DNA from: DASRHK01 sp963776465
GTDB lineage: Bacteria > Pseudomonadota > Gammaproteobacteria > Nevskiales > Nevskiaceae
Direction: 5' to 3'
DNA: 64,000 bases
Assembly: GCA_963776465.1 (NCBI GenBank)
Contig: CAVZMV010000002.1
Span: 2,232,001-2,296,000 of the forward strand
Shown: positions 29,482 to 38,266 of the stretch, piece after piece
How the letters are laid out: the number at the start of each line of letters is the position of its first letter
Position numbering within the stretch: position 1 is the stretch's first letter
The notes under the pieces: generated by a model
What the model saw: only the letters and a program-made list of their open reading frames with translations
Told to the model about the DNA's origin: nothing
The model's database searches: none
Program-made: the position numbers and the translations under genes

Positions 29482-31935
29482 ATGAAAAACTGGATGGGGA
29501 TTGCCGTTCTGCTGACGGGCTTCCTGGGCGCATGTGGCGGCGACCAGAGCAAGAAAGAGGAAATTGCGCCGTCGGACGCCAGCGCAGTGATGCAGGCGGT
29601 CCTGGTCAAGATCAACGGGTCCGAAGCCGAGCTGCAGAGTGGGGCGCCCCCTCCACCCTCCGAGTCCGACGAGAAACCGCTCGCGAAGATCGAAGGCGGC
29701 GACGTTTCCGTCGGTGCCGGCGGCGTCGTCGGCTTCGGCCTGACGCTGACGCCCGAGCTGCAGGCCGCGATGTGCGCCGTCTTCATCAAGGTCGGCGGCG
29801 CCGACGCCTTCGTCCTGGAAGAGCTCGGCTGCACCGCCGGCAAGGCGATCCAGCTCGGCACGCCGGTGCGCCTTGCAGTGTCCATCGAGCTGCCGCCGAA
29901 CCTTGGCGACGGCCGCTTCTGCGTCGAGATGAGCGGGCAGGACAACAACGGCCTGACCTCGAACGTGGCTGAAGTGTGCGTCAACGTGAGCGGCGACGCG
30001 GGCAGCGGCGGCGACACGGCGAACCTGCCTCCGGTGGCGGTGGCAGGGCAGGACCGCACGGTCGCCCCTGGTCAGACGGTGACGCTCAGCGCGGCCGGCT
30101 CCACGGATACGGATGGAAGCATCGTCGCGTATCGGTGGCAGCAGGTCAGCGGCACGCCGGTGGTGCTGCAGAACGCCAACGGCCCCTTGGCGACGTTCGT
30201 CGCGCCGGCGGAAGCGTCGGACCTGGTCTTCACGCTCAGCGTGACCGACGACGATGGTGACCAGGCGGAAGATACGGTCAACATCAACGCAAACGGCACA
30301 GCCGGGCCGACGGTCACCCTCAGCGTCAACCCTGCCTCTGTTGTGGCGGGCGCCAGCGCGACGCTGCAATGGAGCTCGAGCAACGCCGCCAGCTGTACCG
30401 CGAGCGGCGCCTGGACTGGAGCCAGGCCGACCAGTGGCACCCAGATCGTGTCCCAAGCCGCGGCGGGGAGCTACGTCTACACGCTCACCTGCAGCGGCGC
30501 CGCCGGCACGACGCCTGCCAGCGATCAGGCGACGTTGACCGTCACCGCCCTGCCGCAGCCAGCGGTCACCATCGGCGTGACCCCGGCCTCGGTCGGCCCG
30601 GGTGAGAGCGCGACCCTGCAGTGGAGCTCGGGCAACGCCAGCGCCTGCACCGCCAGCGGCGCGTGGTCTGGAACGCAGCTCACCAGCGGCAGCCAGAACG
30701 TTTCGCAGAGCACGCCAGGGACCTATGCCTACACGCTCACCTGCAGCGGTGCTTCCGGCACGACGCCGGCGCAAGCCACGGCAACGCTGACGGTTGCCAG
30801 CAGCGCATCGAGCGACGTCGTGCATTCACTGGCCGACGCGACGGAAGGTGCCAGTCCATACGCAGGTCTGGTGCAGGCCGGCGACGGCAACCTCTATGGT
30901 GCGACCTGTGACCACGGACCTGGTGGCGACGGCACGATTTTCCGCATCACGCTGGCCGGCGCGCTGACCGTGCAGCACAACTTCGTCAGCAGCACCGACG
31001 GCAACTGTCCTACGGCCGACCTCGTGGTCGGTTCCGACGACAATCTCTACGGGACGACGTCGATGGGTGGCGCCGGTGGCTGTGGCGGCGCCGGCTGCGG
31101 GACCGTGTTCCGGCAGACCATCGCGGGCGCCTACACCGTCCTGCACGCGTTCAACGACACCGACGGTAATGCGCCGACCAGCCTGATCCAGGGAAGTGAC
31201 GGGAATTTCTACGGGACCACCAAGACCGGCGGCGGACAGGGCGGGCTCGGCACCGTGTTCCGGATGACACCCGCCGGCACCCTCACGTCGCTGCACACGT
31301 TCACTGGCGGCGCCAATGGCGAGGAGCCTTACGGCCTTATGGAAGACAGCACCTCGCCCGGCACCTTCTACGGCGTCACGCGCAAGGGCGGCCTCAGCGC
31401 GGATGCCGGGACGATCTTCAAGCTGGCGAGCGGTTCCGTGACGATCCAGTTCAGCTTCGATGGTACCAACGCAGATTCGCCGGTCGGCACGCTTGCGCAA
31501 GGGCCAGATGGCAAGCTCTACGGTACCGCCCTTCACGGCCTGAGCATTGGCGGCACGCAGGACCGCGGCGCGCTCTATCGCATCGACAAGGCTGGGACGA
31601 ACTTCGAGATTCTGCACAAGTTCCTCGACGACGCCACCGACGGCGACTCGCCGGCCTCCGGCATGATCTTCGCCGACGGGCTTCTTTACGGCACCACCGT
31701 CTTCGGTGGCCTCGAGGGCAAGGGCGTGGTCTTCCAGATGGCGCCGGATGGGACTGGCTACGCGGTGCTGTACAGCTTTGAGGGCCTCGGGCAGTCGCCG
31801 AGCACGGTTGTCGACGGCGAGAACCCTGAGGCGGGCCTCGTGCAAGCCTCGGATGGCAACCTCTATGGCACGACGCGCCAGGGCGGCGTCGAGAACGTGG
31901 GCGTGATCTACCGGATCGCTGTCCCCGGGCCGTAG
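29482..31935 (+). CDS. Lipoprotein with PKD domain, duplicated Ig-like domain and GloVer tandem repeats
   Basis: The 817-residue protein begins with a lipoprotein signal (lipobox LGAC, Cys18). Next come about 160 residues without a clear family and a PKD domain (about residues 180-270, GSTDTDGSIVAYRWQQVSG). Two closely similar Ig-like domains follow (about 275-355 and 362-440), each with the ATLQWSS, CTASGAW and YTLTCSGA motifs. The C-terminal half has seven copies of a ~45-residue repeat with YGTT and GTVFRM/GTIFRI motifs, the GloVer (TIGR03803-type) repeat. This repeat is thought to fold as a beta-propeller, a general inference. Surface exposure is likely; ligand unknown. It has its own promoter. 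Confidence 0.85.
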   Translation: MKNWMGIAVLLTGFLGACGGDQSKKEEIAPSDASAVMQAVLVKINGSEAELQSGAPPPPSESDEKPLAKIEGGDVSVGAGGVVGFGLTLTPELQAAMCAVFIKVGGADAFVLEELGCTAGKAIQLGTPVRLAVSIELPPNLGDGRFCVEMSGQDNNGLTSNVAEVCVNVSGDAGSGGDTANLPPVAVAGQDRTVAPGQTVTLSAAGSTDTDGSIVAYRWQQVSGTPVVLQNANGPLATFVAPAEASDLVFTLSVTDDDGDQAEDTVNINANGTAGPTVTLSVNPASVVAGASATLQWSSSNAASCTASGAWTGARPTSGTQIVSQAAAGSYVYTLTCSGAAGTTPASDQATLTVTALPQPAVTIGVTPASVGPGESATLQWSSGNASACTASGAWSGTQLTSGSQNVSQSTPGTYAYTLTCSGASGTTPAQATATLTVASSASSDVVHSLADATEGASPYAGLVQAGDGNLYGATCDHGPGGDGTIFRITLAGALTVQHNFVSSTDGNCPTADLVVGSDDNLYGTTSMGGAGGCGGAGCGTVFRQTIAGAYTVLHAFNDTDGNAPTSLIQGSDGNFYGTTKTGGGQGGLGTVFRMTPAGTLTSLHTFTGGANGEEPYGLMEDSTSPGTFYGVTRKGGLSADAGTIFKLASGSVTIQFSFDGTNADSPVGTLAQGPDGKLYGTALHGLSIGGTQDRGALYRIDKAGTNFEILHKFLDDATDGDSPASGMIFADGLLYGTTVFGGLEGKGVVFQMAPDGTGYAVLYSFEGLGQSPSTVVDGENPEAGLVQASDGNLYGTTRQGGVENVGVIYRIAVPGP

Positions 31936-31956
31936 TGGCGCCTCTTCCTGCGGGAC

Positions 31957-32838
31957 TTACCAGCCGCGCTGCGTGACGAACGCCGCGACGCGGGCAGCCA
32001 CGATCGCATAACCCTTGTCGTTGAGATGGATGATGTCGCTGCGTAACGAAGCGGGAACCGTATCGGCGGCGTGGTCGGCGACGTCCTGGGGCAGCTTGGG
32101 ATCGTACGCGTCGATCAGAGCCTTGCGCACGTCGAGAAAATGCCCGGGGAACATCTGCGACAACCGGCCGTTCAACGCGGCGGCGTTGTTGTGGCCCCAC
32201 GTTCCGACGCCTTCGCTGGCGTCGGTCAGGACGCTCAGCACGACATAGTGGCCGGTCGTCAGCGATTGGACGCACGCAGCGGTGTCGCTCACAACCTGAT
32301 CGGTTTCCGCCCTGTTCATGTGGCCGAGCCAGAAGACGTTGATCCAGGACTCCGTCCCATAGGTATCCGGGAGGAAGGGCGTCTTGGCCGTCACCACGAC
32401 CGTCTGACCCATCCCATCCTGCTTGAATGCGAGCTGCCGGTTGCCGCGCGAATCCGAGGCAGCGCTCAGAGTCCCGTGGACCCCTGCAATCGTTCCCCAC
32501 AGCTGCTGCGGCCCCTGGGGCGTGATCGGGAAGGTCGAGACCTTGGTGGTCGTTGCCTTGACGCGCGGTGTGAGCACGTTGCCCTGGAACGTCAGCAGGG
32601 CCGGAGCGCCTCCCTGGCGCGCGGCGATCTCCCGGCTGGTTTCTCCGCCCACCCCGCCGTTGGCCACGGTCCGGGCGAGAAGCCGGCCCAGTTCGGCCGG
32701 GTAAGCCTTCGACGGCGACGACGCATGCGCGCCGGCCGTCAGGCTATCGCCCCAAGTGACGATCGACGTCGAATCGGCGAAAACAAGAGACGAAAAGGCC
32801 ACGGAACACGCGGCCAGTAGCCAAGTGAATCTGCGCAT
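31957..32838 (-). CDS. Secreted SGNH/GDSL-family hydrolase
   Basis: From ATG 32838 (behind GAGGAGAT) the product is 293 residues with a signal peptide ending VFA at residue 21. The nucleophile block is WGDSLTAG (Ser32), block II has GGVGGETS, and the C-terminal Asp/His block is SDIIHLNDKGY (D268, H271). Where the oxyanion Asn of block III is expected (GxND) the sequence reads LGHMNR. The family covers esterases, lipases and carbohydrate acetylesterases, so substrate is open. Lies convergent with the GloVer lipoprotein gene, 21 bp apart. Confidence 0.82.
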   Translation of the reverse strand: MRRFTWLLAACSVAFSSLVFADSTSIVTWGDSLTAGAHASSPSKAYPAELGRLLARTVANGGVGGETSREIAARQGGAPALLTFQGNVLTPRVKATTTKVSTFPITPQGPQQLWGTIAGVHGTLSAASDSRGNRQLAFKQDGMGQTVVVTAKTPFLPDTYGTESWINVFWLGHMNRAETDQVVSDTAACVQSLTTGHYVVLSVLTDASEGVGTWGHNNAAALNGRLSQMFPGHFLDVRKALIDAYDPKLPQDVADHAADTVPASLRSDIIHLNDKGYAIVAARVAAFVTQRGW

Positions 32839-32970
32839 ACGGATCTCCTCCGGATCGCCGAGCCGAACGGTTCGATGCCGCGGTCTCGTGCCTGCATTAT
32901 TGTGCAGAAGCGGTGGACCTGCACGGACCCTTTCCACTAAAATCGTTCAAACCTGCTGCCGTGTGCCCCC

Positions 32971-34641
32971 ATGTCTGACGCAACGCAGACGCGATACGTT
33001 TTTGTGACCGGGGGCGTGGTGTCCTCGCTGGGCAAGGGGATCGCCGCCGCGAGCCTCGCCGCCATCCTCGAGTCGCGCGGGCTGAAAGTCCGCATGATCA
33101 AGCTCGATCCCTACATCAACGTCGACGCCGGGACCATGAGCCCCTTCCAGCACGGCGAGGTCTTCGTCACCGAGGACGGCGCCGAGACCGACCTGGACCT
33201 GGGGCACTACGAGCGCTTCCTGCGCGGCAAGACCTCGCGGCATTCCAACGTCACCACCGGCCAGATCTACCGCAACGTTCTGGAGAAGGAGCGGCGCGGC
33301 GATTATCTGGGATCGACCGTGCAGGTGATCCCGCACATCACCGACGAGATCCAGCATCGCATCGAGCTCGGCTCCAGCGGCGCCGACATCTGCATGGTGG
33401 AGATCGGCGGCACCGTCGGCGACATCGAGTCGCTGCCGTTCCTCGAGGCGATCCGCCAGCTCGGCATCAACCTGGGCGCGGTGGGCGGACACAAGCGCGC
33501 GCTCTACATGCACCTGACGCTGGTGCCGTTCATCAAGTCCTCCGGCGAGATGAAGACCAAGCCGACGCAGCACTCGGTCAAGGAGCTGCGCGGCATCGGT
33601 ATCCAGCCCGACATCCTCATCTGCCGCACGGACCGGCCACTGCCGGAATCCGACAAGCGCAAGATCGCGCTCTTCACCAACGTCCCGGTGCCGGCGGTGA
33701 TCTCGGCCATCGACATGGACGACATCTACAAGATCCCGGCCTGGCTGCACGACCAGGGCCTGGACCAGCTCGTGGTCGACCATTTCGGGCTCGACACGCG
33801 GCGCGCTGACCTCTCGCAGTGGGAGCGCGTCGTCGCTGCACGAGGCAAGCAGGATGCCGAAGTCGAAGTCGCGATGGTCGGCAAGTACGTCGATCTCACC
33901 GACGCTTACAAGTCGCTGAACGAGGCGCTGGCGCACGCTGGGTTGCACACCGCCACGCGCGTGAAGGTGCGGTACGTCGAAGCCGAAGCGGTGGAGGCGC
34001 AGGGCACGCGCGTGCTGCAGGGCGCCGACGCGATCCTGGTCCCCGGGGGATTCGGCAACCGCGGCATCGAAGGCAAGATCACCGCCGCCAACTACGCCCG
34101 CACCAACCGCATCCCGTACCTCGGCATCTGCCTGGGCATGCAGGTCGCGACCATCGAGTTTGCGCGCAACGTCTGTGGGCTGGCCGACGCGCACTCGACC
34201 GAGATGAACCCCAAGACGCCGCACCCGGTCATCGCGCTGGTGACGGAGTGGCACGATCCCACCGGCAAGATCAACAAGCGCACGGCGCAGTCCAACCTCG
34301 GCGGCACCATGCGCCTGGGGGTGCAGGCCTGCAGGCTGCGCGTCGGCTCCAAGTCGCGCGCGCTCTACAACTCGGAGCTGATCAGCGAGCGTCATCGCCA
34401 CCGCTTCGAGTTCAACAACAATTACCGCCAGCAGCTGGAGGCAGAGGGATTCCTGATTGCCGGCGAGACCGTCGAGGATCAGCTGGTGGAGATGGTGGAG
34501 CTTCCGGACCATCCCTGGTTCGTCGGCTGCCAGTTCCACCCGGAATTCACTTCCACGCCGCGCGACGGACACCCGTTGTTCACCGGATTCATCAAGGCGG
34601 CGCGCGAGCATCACCTCGCAAACCAGGCGCAAGCCGCTTGA
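32971..34641 (+). CDS. pyrG: CTP synthase
   Basis: Aminates UTP to CTP with glutamine-derived ammonia. The 556-residue protein has an N-terminal synthetase domain (FVTGGVVSSLGKGIAAASLA and VDAGTMSPFQHGEVFV). The C-terminal class-I glutaminase domain has the nucleophile Cys387 in LGICLGMQ and the His/Glu pair in QFHPEFTS. The stop is overlapped by the kdsA start. A possible -10 (TAAAAT, 32938-32943) has no good -35. Confidence 0.98.
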   Translation: MSDATQTRYVFVTGGVVSSLGKGIAAASLAAILESRGLKVRMIKLDPYINVDAGTMSPFQHGEVFVTEDGAETDLDLGHYERFLRGKTSRHSNVTTGQIYRNVLEKERRGDYLGSTVQVIPHITDEIQHRIELGSSGADICMVEIGGTVGDIESLPFLEAIRQLGINLGAVGGHKRALYMHLTLVPFIKSSGEMKTKPTQHSVKELRGIGIQPDILICRTDRPLPESDKRKIALFTNVPVPAVISAIDMDDIYKIPAWLHDQGLDQLVVDHFGLDTRRADLSQWERVVAARGKQDAEVEVAMVGKYVDLTDAYKSLNEALAHAGLHTATRVKVRYVEAEAVEAQGTRVLQGADAILVPGGFGNRGIEGKITAANYARTNRIPYLGICLGMQVATIEFARNVCGLADAHSTEMNPKTPHPVIALVTEWHDPTGKINKRTAQSNLGGTMRLGVQACRLRVGSKSRALYNSELISERHRHRFEFNNNYRQQLEAEGFLIAGETVEDQLVEMVELPDHPWFVGCQFHPEFTSTPRDGHPLFTGFIKAAREHHLANQAQAA

Positions 34642-35480
34642 AGCTCTGCGGCCGAGAGATCGGCATCGAGCATCCGTTCTTCCTGATCGCCGGCCCCGAC
34701 ACGCTGGAGTCGCAGGAGCTCGCGATCGAAGTGGCGGGCCACATCGCGCCGATCGCGAAGAAGCACAACATCCTGTACGTGTTCAAGGGCTCCTACGACA
34801 AGGCCAACCGCTCGTCGCACAAGTCCTATCGCGGCCCGGGCCTGGAAGGCGGGATGAAGATCATGGAAGCGGTGCGCAAGCAGATCGGCGTGCCGGTGCT
34901 CACCGACGTGCACGAGGACACGCCGCTGAAAGAGGTCGCCAGCGTGGTGGACGTGATCCAGACGCCGGCGTTCCTCTGCCGCCAGACCAACTTCATGCAG
35001 AGCGTCGCCAGGCTCGGCAAGCCGGTCAACGTCAAGAAAGGCCAGTTCATGTCGCCCTGGGAAATGGGCAACGTGATCGAGAAGATGAAGGACGTCGCTC
35101 CGCATCAGTTCATGCTCTGCGAGCGCGGCTTCTCGTTCGGCTACAACAATCTCGTCGCCGACATGCGCGGGCTTGCGATCATGCGCAAGTACGCGCCGGT
35201 GGTGTTCGATGCGACGCACACGGTGCAGCTGCCGGGCGGGCAGGGCACGGCCAGCGGCGGCATGCGCGAGATGATCCCGGTGCTGGCGCGTGCGGCGATC
35301 GCGGTCGGCGTCGCCGGGCTGTTCATGGAGACGCACCCCAATCCCGACAGCGCGCTGTGCGACGGCCCCAACTCCTGGCCGCTGAAGCACATCGATCACC
35401 TGCTGGAGACGCTGGTCGCGCTGGACCGCGTGACCAAGCACCGCGTGCCCGACGAGCTGCGGCTGGCCGGGCAGTTGTAG
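34638..35480 (+). CDS. kdsA: 2-dehydro-3-deoxyphosphooctonate aldolase (KDO-8-phosphate synthase)
   Basis: Condenses PEP and arabinose-5-phosphate to KDO-8-P for the LPS inner core. Starting at TTG 34638, which overlaps the pyrG stop (TTGA), the protein has 280 residues, the family length. It opens with the conserved segment FFLIAGPDTLESQELA; KGSYDKANRSS and FDATHTVQLPGGQGTASGG are intact. The TTG start is chosen because no ATG or GTG fits before the conserved region. In many relatives eno follows; here a terminator and a convergent ompA-type gene do. Confidence 0.96.
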   Translation: MKLCGREIGIEHPFFLIAGPDTLESQELAIEVAGHIAPIAKKHNILYVFKGSYDKANRSSHKSYRGPGLEGGMKIMEAVRKQIGVPVLTDVHEDTPLKEVASVVDVIQTPAFLCRQTNFMQSVARLGKPVNVKKGQFMSPWEMGNVIEKMKDVAPHQFMLCERGFSFGYNNLVADMRGLAIMRKYAPVVFDATHTVQLPGGQGTASGGMREMIPVLARAAIAVGVAGLFMETHPNPDSALCDGPNSWPLKHIDHLLETLVALDRVTKHRVPDELRLAGQL

Positions 35481-35502
35481 GAGGGCCGTCGCCCCGAAAA
35501 AA

Positions 35503-35525
35503 AGCCCCGCGATTGCGGGGCTTTT
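35503..35525. terminator. Bidirectional terminator between kdsA and the OmpA gene
   Basis: Perfect 8-bp stem AGCCCCGC (35503-35510) / GCGGGGCT (35515-35522) with loop GATT. A run of seven A precedes it (35497-35503, first base of the stem included) and TTTT follows (35522-35525, first base being the last of the stem). It can therefore stop transcripts of both convergent genes. Confidence 0.88.
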
Positions 35526-35541
35526 CGTTTCAAGCGTGGAA

Positions 35542-37020
35542 TCAGGGAGGCGGCGCTGGCGTCTCGGCCGGAATCGCCTCGGCCGGTGCCGGCTCGGCTG
35601 GAGCCGATTCCGTCGGAGCCGCTTCGGCGGGCGGTGCTTCGGCAGGCGCAGCAGGCTCGGACGGTGCGGTCTCCACCGGTGCTGGCGCAGTCTCCGGCGT
35701 GGAAGGCGCGGTCTCCACCGGCGCCGGAGCTGTTTCGGTCGCTGCGGGCGCCGTCTCGACCGGTGCCGGAGCAGCTTCTGCCGGTGCCGGCTCGGTCGGA
35801 GCAGGCGCGGCTTCGGGTGCCGATGCAGCAGGAGCAGCGTCCCCCGAAACCTCGGTCACCACCTTGAACTCGACGCGGCGATTCTGCTCGCGACCTTCCG
35901 GCGTTTCGTTGGCCACCAGCGGCTGCGACTCGCCGTATCCCTTCGTCCCCATGCGCGCGGCATCCACGCCGCGGTCGACGAGGTAAGTCTTCACCGCGTT
36001 CGCGCGGCGCTCCGACAAGCTCTGGTTGCTGGCGTCCGACCCGCTGTTGTCGGTGTGCCCGCCGATTTCGACCTTGGTGTCGGGCGAGGCCTTCATCGCG
36101 TCGGCGACGCTGTCGAGGATGATCTTGGCGGGGCCCGTCAGCGTGGCCTTGCCGTTCTCGAAGTTCACGCCGGACAGGACGACAGCCTGCCCTTCCTTGC
36201 ATCCCTTGAGGTTGGCCTGTTGGCCCGGTCCGGGCACGGCGCATTCACCTTCCGGCGCAGCGGTGGGCACCGGACAGCCTTTCTCGTCGACCGTCGTGCC
36301 GGCGGGCGTCTCGGGGCACTGATCCAGATCGTCGGGTACGCCGTCGCTGTCGGCGTCGGCCGGCGCCACGGTCTCGACCACTTCGGGCGCCGGCGGGGGC
36401 GCTTCGGTCACCGCCTTCGCCGTGTGCGTGAGCGGAACCAGGAAGCCGAGGTTCAACGCCACGTCGTAGAAGCTGTCCTCGCCGCCCTTGCCCAGGTGCG
36501 GCTCGCCGTGCTGATCGTAGCGATAGCGCGCGTCGAAACGCACCGACGTGCCGTCCGGCATGAAGCCGTTGCCGTCGAAGAAGCCGATGGGGATGAGCAG
36601 GCCCAAGCCGCTATCGAACACCGTGGAGCGGTAGTCCTTGACGATGCCTGGCTGCTGCTTGCCCCAGTTGCTGTAGACGGTGAGCGGCACGTAAAGCCAC
36701 GGCAGGCTGCTGATGGGGGTGATCATGACGCCGCCGCCGATCGAGTAGAACTGCGCGTTGGCTTCCGAGCCAGTGTCCGGCTTGGCGGTGGTGTAGTAGC
36801 CGGTGATCTCGAGGTTCAGGCCGTTGGTCATCTTCTTGCCGATGGCCAGCGTTCCGCCGTAACCGCTCTGCAGGCCGCGATTGGTGTCCTGGAACACGAA
36901 GGAGCCCATCGGGGAAATGTAGTACCGCTTGTCGGCGCCACTGTCCTGTGCGGTCGCGGTCAGCGATGCCGCCGTCGCAAAGAAGGCGGACACAGCAAGA
37001 ACGCTTGAGCGGTGTTTCAT
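35542..37020 (-). CDS. OmpA-family outer membrane protein with long Ala/Pro/Glu C-terminal tail
   Basis: The 492-residue protein has a signal peptide (residues 1-24), an N-terminal beta-barrel domain (to about residue 210), and a TSP3-type calcium-binding linker (DADSDGVPDDLDQCPETPAG). The OmpA/MotB peptidoglycan-binding domain follows (about 285-390), with the key Asp in IGGHTDNSG and the Arg in SLSERRANAVKTYL. After it comes an unusual 100-residue tail (393-492) of Ala, Pro, Glu and Thr with imperfect TAPAPVE repeats. A TATAGT on the minus strand at 37071-37076 may be its -10. Confidence 0.9.
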   Translation of the reverse strand: MKHRSSVLAVSAFFATAASLTATAQDSGADKRYYISPMGSFVFQDTNRGLQSGYGGTLAIGKKMTNGLNLEITGYYTTAKPDTGSEANAQFYSIGGGVMITPISSLPWLYVPLTVYSNWGKQQPGIVKDYRSTVFDSGLGLLIPIGFFDGNGFMPDGTSVRFDARYRYDQHGEPHLGKGGEDSFYDVALNLGFLVPLTHTAKAVTEAPPPAPEVVETVAPADADSDGVPDDLDQCPETPAGTTVDEKGCPVPTAAPEGECAVPGPGQQANLKGCKEGQAVVLSGVNFENGKATLTGPAKIILDSVADAMKASPDTKVEIGGHTDNSGSDASNQSLSERRANAVKTYLVDRGVDAARMGTKGYGESQPLVANETPEGREQNRRVEFKVVTEVSGDAAPAASAPEAAPAPTEPAPAEAAPAPVETAPAATETAPAPVETAPSTPETAPAPVETAPSEPAAPAEAPPAEAAPTESAPAEPAPAEAIPAETPAPPP

Positions 37021-37167
37021 CCCAATTCCCCCTGAAAATCCCCGGCTTGGCCGAACTTGTTCTAAGGAAGACTATAGCAGCCGCCCTCAGGCGTCTGCCA
37101 TCCTCCAAGCCGCCGATCCGTAAGGGATCATCAGGTAAACTGCGCGGCCTTGTTCAGATCCACGTTC

Positions 37168-38266
37168 ATGGACGCCAATCAGGTTCGAGACCAGGTGAGG
37201 GCTCTGCAGGCGCGGTTCAACGCGCTGCGGAGCTATCTTTGACTACGACACCAAGCGTGATCGCCTGGCGGAGGTCAACGCCGAGCTCGAGCGCGGCGAG
37301 GTCTGGACCCGCCCCGAATACGCGCAGAACCTCGGCCGAGAGCGCTCGCAGCTGGAATCGGTGATCCAGCCGCTGGACCAGGCTGCCGCGGGCCTCAAGG
37401 ACGCCGCGGAGCTTGCGGAGCTGGCGGACTCGGAGGGCGACACCGCAACGCTGGTCGAGATCGACCGCGACCTCTCCAAGCTGGATCGCGTTGCCGCCGA
37501 CCTCGAGTTCAAGCGCATGTTCAGCGGGCCCATGGACTCGCACAACGCGTTCCTGGACCTGCAATCCGGCGCCGGCGGCACCGAGGCGCAGGACTGGGCG
37601 GAGATGCTGCTGCGCATGTACCTGCGCTGGACCGCCGAGAAGGGATTCAAGGCCGAGCTCATGGACCGGACCGATGGCGAGGTCGCCGGCATCAAGTCCG
37701 CGACGATCTACGTGCAGGGACCGTATGCGTACGGCTGGCTGCGCACGGAGACCGGCGTGCACCGGCTGGTGCGCAAGTCGCCGTTCGATTCCGGCAATCG
37801 CCGCCACACCTCGTTCGCCGGCGTGTTCGTGACGCCGGAGGTCGACGACGACATCAAGGTCGAGATCAATCCCGCGGACCTGGAGGTCGGCACGTTCCGC
37901 TCCAGCGGCGCCGGCGGCCAGCACGTCAACAAGACCGAGTCGGCGATCCGCATCAAGCACATGCCGACCGGCATCGTCGTCGCCTGCCAGACCGAGCGCA
38001 GCCAGCACGCCAACCGCGACCGGGCGATGAAGATGCTCAAGGCCAAGATCTACGACCTGGAGATGCACAAGCGCAACGTCGAGAAGCAGAAGGTGGAAGA
38101 CTCCAAGAGCGACGTGGAGTGGGGCAACCAGATCCGCTCGTACGTGCTCGACCAGTCGCGCATCAAGGATCTGCGCACGGGCATCGAGATCGCCGACACG
38201 CAGAAGGTTCTGGACGGGCACCTGGACCCGTTCATCGAGGCGAGCTTGAAGCAAGGCATCCAATGA
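37168..38266 (+). CDS. prfB: Peptide chain release factor 2 (programmed +1 frameshift)
   Basis: Recognises UGA and UAA stop codons. Translation starts at ATG 37168, runs 24 codons to CTT (37237-37239), meets an in-frame TGA at 37240-37242, and must shift +1 to continue at GAC 37241 to the stop at 38266; total 365 residues, identical to E. coli RF2. Coordinates are therefore 37168-37239 joined to 37241-38266. The stop-codon recognition tripeptide SPF (KSPFDSGNRR) and the peptidyl-tRNA hydrolysis motif GGQ (GAGGQHVNKTES) are present. The shift autoregulates RF2 level. The stop overlaps the lysS ATG. Confidence 0.97.
37229..37243 (+). promoter_or_regulatory. prfB +1 recoding site
   Basis: GGAG (37229-37232), then CTAT, then CTT TGA C (37237-37243). 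The CTT-TGA-C slip core is canonical. The internal Shine-Dalgarno stimulator is GGAG with four bases to the CTT, shorter and one base further away than the classical AGGGGG-TAT-CTT. Confidence 0.92.

Noticed and set aside
32887..32970. Promoters for pyrG and the SGNH hydrolase in their divergent gap
   Set aside because: TAAAAT at 32938-32943 has no -35 at 16-18 bp, and no pair could be defended on the minus strand.
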